Assembly: GCA_963726135.1 (NCBI GenBank)
Contig: CAVSBE010000006.1
Coordinates: 124,001-188,000 of the forward strand
Source of the DNA: Bog-473 sp963726135
GTDB lineage: Bacteria > Actinomycetota > Acidimicrobiia > Acidimicrobiales > RAAP-2
DNA: 64,000 nucleotides
Direction of reading: 5' to 3'
Shown: piece after piece, positions 62,177 through 64,000 of the stretch
Layout of the letters: every line of letters begins with the position of its first letter
Numbering within the stretch: position 1 is the stretch's first letter
Program-made: the position numbers and the translations under genes
The notes under the pieces: generated by a model
Seen by the model: the letters and a program-made list of their open reading frames with translations, nothing else
The model's database searches: none
Told to the model about the DNA's origin: nothing

Positions 62177-62941
62177 TCAGCCGCGGACCCTCCAGTAGAC
62201 CGAGTTCCAGTCGACCTCGACGATCTCTTCGTCGATGCCGACGGCCGCACGAAAGTCGTCGACGGCCTGCCGGCAGGGCTCGAGGTGAAGGTAGTCGTCA
62301 ACGATGACGAATCCTCCCGGGGAGACCTTGTCGTAGAGGGCCTCGAGGATCTGAATGGTCGATTCGTAATAGTCGCCGTCCAGCCTGAGAAGGGCGAGAC
62401 GCTCGATCGGGGCATCCTCGAGAGTGTCCTTGAACCAACCCTTGATGAACTCGACATTCTCGCCCAGGAGTCCGTAGCGCTCGAAGTTGGCCTTCACCTG
62501 CTCCAGACTCACCGCCAGTTCGTCAAAGCCCGACAGGTCGGCCTCCAAATCCTGTGTGAAGGACTTGGAGTCGGGGGGCGGGAGGCCCTCGAAGGAGTCG
62601 GCGACCCAGACCTTCCGGTCACGGACGTCATGGGCGGTGAGAACCCCCTGCATCAAGATGACCGCGCCGCCCCGCCACACTCCGGCCTCCATGAGGTCGC
62701 CTGGCACGCCGTCGAGGATCGCCCTCTCGACACACTCCTGGATGCATCCCAGCCGGACCATCCCGATCATGGTCTCCGCTGCGTCCGGCCAATCCCAGCC
62801 CAGTTCACGAATCTCGCGTTTGTTGGCTTCCTCGGCCGGGTCCCTGCCCGGGACGTCGTTCATGAAGAGCGTCCGTGTCAGGCAGGCCTTCAGGAGCTCC
62901 AGGTACATCTCCCGGGGCCCCAAGCCCTGCATGGCCTTCAT
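62177..62941 (-). CDS. TylF/MycF-family O-methyltransferase
   Basis: The 254-residue SAM-dependent methyltransferase has family motifs DLMEAGVWRGGAVILMQGVL (SAM site), VWVADSFEGLPPPDSKSF, RLALLRLDGDYYESTIQILE and FVIVDDYLHLEPCRQAVDDF, with the Mg-binding aspartates of TylF. It methylates sugar hydroxyls, classically on macrolide sugars; in a glycan locus the target is more likely a surface saccharide. ATG 62941 overlaps the stop of the WbsX-like gene by four bases; ATG 62959 is an alternative. It is 156 bases from the rplY start and belongs to the upstream glycan operon. Confidence 0.92.
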   Translation of the reverse strand: MKAMQGLGPREMYLELLKACLTRTLFMNDVPGRDPAEEANKREIRELGWDWPDAAETMIGMVRLGCIQECVERAILDGVPGDLMEAGVWRGGAVILMQGVLTAHDVRDRKVWVADSFEGLPPPDSKSFTQDLEADLSGFDELAVSLEQVKANFERYGLLGENVEFIKGWFKDTLEDAPIERLALLRLDGDYYESTIQILEALYDKVSPGGFVIVDDYLHLEPCRQAVDDFRAAVGIDEEIVEVDWNSVYWRVRG

Positions 62942-64000
62942 CGATTGGCCATCCACCATCTCGCACTCGGGCACGGCACACCGAGCTCTCGCAGCTGTTT
63001 CGCCTGCAGTTCGAGCTGGTCGGCCATCATCTGATTGAGCGCCGCGATATCCCGCACATCGTCCTTGGCCTCGGAGAGCAACCCTTCGTAGTACCTGCGC
63101 CATTCACCGATCCTTCGGTCGGCGTAGGAGAGGAAGCCACTCGACACCTGCTGCAGCGCAATGAACTGCTCGTAGAGGTCCTGGTAGAGATCCGCAACCG
63201 GCGTCGGCCTCGAGGCGGTCGGCTCGACGAGCGGGGCATCGGTGGAGACGCTCGCGAACTTCCCGAGCACGTCCTTCGTGACGTCGAGCAGCGCTCGTCC
63301 CTGCGCGACATCAGGCTCGAGGTACGCGCCCTCGGCCCATTCGTTCCACGCGTTGATGAAGACGATGCCATCACGCCCCGACGCCGCCGTCTGGCGTCGG
63401 GTCGCCTCTGCCAGCCAACGCCCGTAACCATCCGGGCTCGCATCGCGCAGCATGAGAGCCTCGCCCGATTGCCGTCGAGGCGAGTTGTCCCACCCCGCGG
63501 CAACGCACGGGTATCTCGGCCATGAAACCGCGGGGCGGTCGAGATAGGCCGAGATCACCTCTTCGTAGTCGTAACTGATATGGGTACCGTCTTCCCCGAA
63601 CCTCTGCGCGGGCGACTTGATGAGCGATGACAAGAGGTGCGGGACGAACTCGGCACTTGCGTCAAATCCCAGCTCACCCGGCTCACGGACATCCTCGCTC
63701 GTCTCGAACATGACCAGCCACGGGTAGTCGACACCTGCCGCCTCGCACTCGCGGCGCCACAGCTCCACGGTCCGGTTGGGGTTCGGGAGGTGGTAGGCGC
63801 GATAGACGGCCAGGAGTGGACGTCCGTTCACCCGGATGTACCGGGGGTCCTTGAACGCCTCGATCAGCCAACGGATGTGCGCGAGGTCGTCCTCCTCGCT
63901 GAAGACCTGCTCGAGGAGCATCTCGTCGGTCGACCCCTGCCACCTTCTGTACCAGCTCTCGTTCGCCCAGCACAGTGCGAACGGGAAATCGGGTTCTCCC
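62938..64000 (-). CDS. WbsX-like glycan enzyme, C-terminal part (cut by the window end)
   Basis: The frame is open to base 64000 and continues beyond, so the 5' end is missing. The visible part begins FPFALCWANESWYRRWQG, then EDDLAHIRWLIEAFKDPRYI, VNGRPLLAVYRAYHLPNP and FINAWNEWAEGAYLEPD. These are the hallmarks of WbsX (glycoside hydrolase family 99-like) proteins found in O-antigen and other polysaccharide loci. The last 100 residues form a helical extension (DLYQDLYEQFIALQQVSSGF) ending at TGA 62940-62938. It is translationally coupled to the TylF methyltransferase, which suggests that both decorate or trim the same glycan. Confidence 0.9.
   Translation of the reverse strand, partial: GEPDFPFALCWANESWYRRWQGSTDEMLLEQVFSEEDDLAHIRWLIEAFKDPRYIRVNGRPLLAVYRAYHLPNPNRTVELWRRECEAAGVDYPWLVMFETSEDVREPGELGFDASAEFVPHLLSSLIKSPAQRFGEDGTHISYDYEEVISAYLDRPAVSWPRYPCVAAGWDNSPRRQSGEALMLRDASPDGYGRWLAEATRRQTAASGRDGIVFINAWNEWAEGAYLEPDVAQGRALLDVTKDVLGKFASVSTDAPLVEPTASRPTPVADLYQDLYEQFIALQQVSSGFLSYADRRIGEWRRYYEGLLSEAKDDVRDIAALNQMMADQLELQAKQLRELGVPCPSARWWMANR

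Overview
The window is 64 kb of very GC-rich bacterial DNA. The gene content points to the phylum Actinomycetota. The evidence is frequent GTG starts, many 4-base start/stop overlaps, CofD and CofE for coenzyme F420, an L25/Ctc-type ribosomal protein, and the run rplY-pth-mfd-mazG-eno-ftsB-ppx with a DUF501 domain. My inference, not proof, is a deep-branching lineage such as Acidimicrobiia. No rRNA, CRISPR array, insertion sequence or prophage is visible.

Region 1 (1-5.4 kb) holds an ABC1/UbiB-type kinase fragment, two Ser/Thr protein kinases, an FHA-LuxR regulator and a small membrane protein. Conserved motifs repeatedly jump between frames here, so the stretch is either poorly resolved sequence or decaying genes. 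Region 2 (5.5-8 kb) has a secreted protein with Asn-Ser-Gly linkers, a DUF5684 membrane protein and a YgjP-like metallopeptidase. Region 3 (8-12 kb) is a divergent fatty-acid or sterol beta-oxidation locus: two acyl-CoA dehydrogenases face a thiolase across a perfect match to the mycobacterial KstR operator. Region 4 (11.8-21.2 kb) carries a translationally coupled sugar-phosphate operon (phosphomannomutase, Trm112-like protein, SIS isomerase), a CPBP protease, FtsH, an ECF sigma factor with a DUF4349 partner, and a DUF5719 protein.

Region 5 (21.2-37.4 kb) is dominated by envelope glycan genes: a 1105-residue membrane glycosyltransferase, a six-gene minus-strand operon (acyl-CoA ligase, SDR, three GT4-type glycosyltransferases, Rmd-like reductase), and a second operon (BTAD regulator, membrane protein, sugar nucleotidyltransferase, epimerase). 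Between the two operons are cofD and cofE on the plus strand. A tRNA with anticodon UAA but a short variable loop follows. Region 6 (37.5-51.1 kb) has a carboxylesterase, an NlpC/P60 peptidoglycan hydrolase, a PlsC acyltransferase with an atypical epimerase, a GNAT enzyme with a class V aminotransferase, and another surface-glycan set. Region 7 (51.2-62 kb) is an eight-gene housekeeping operon read on the minus strand from rplY to ppx. Region 8 (62.2-64 kb) returns to glycan genes (TylF methyltransferase, WbsX-like enzyme cut by the window end).

Two themes run through the window. First, sugar-nucleotide supply (phosphomannomutase, nucleotidyltransferase, Rmd, GalE-like) sits with many glycosyltransferases, which suggests a complex envelope polysaccharide. 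Second, several stand-alone genes have a TANNNT box ending 6-8 bases before the start codon, the signature of leaderless mRNAs. At least seven genes outside region 1 carry one apparent single-base frameshift each. This looks like a systematic consensus problem rather than biology, but it changes how their ends must be read.
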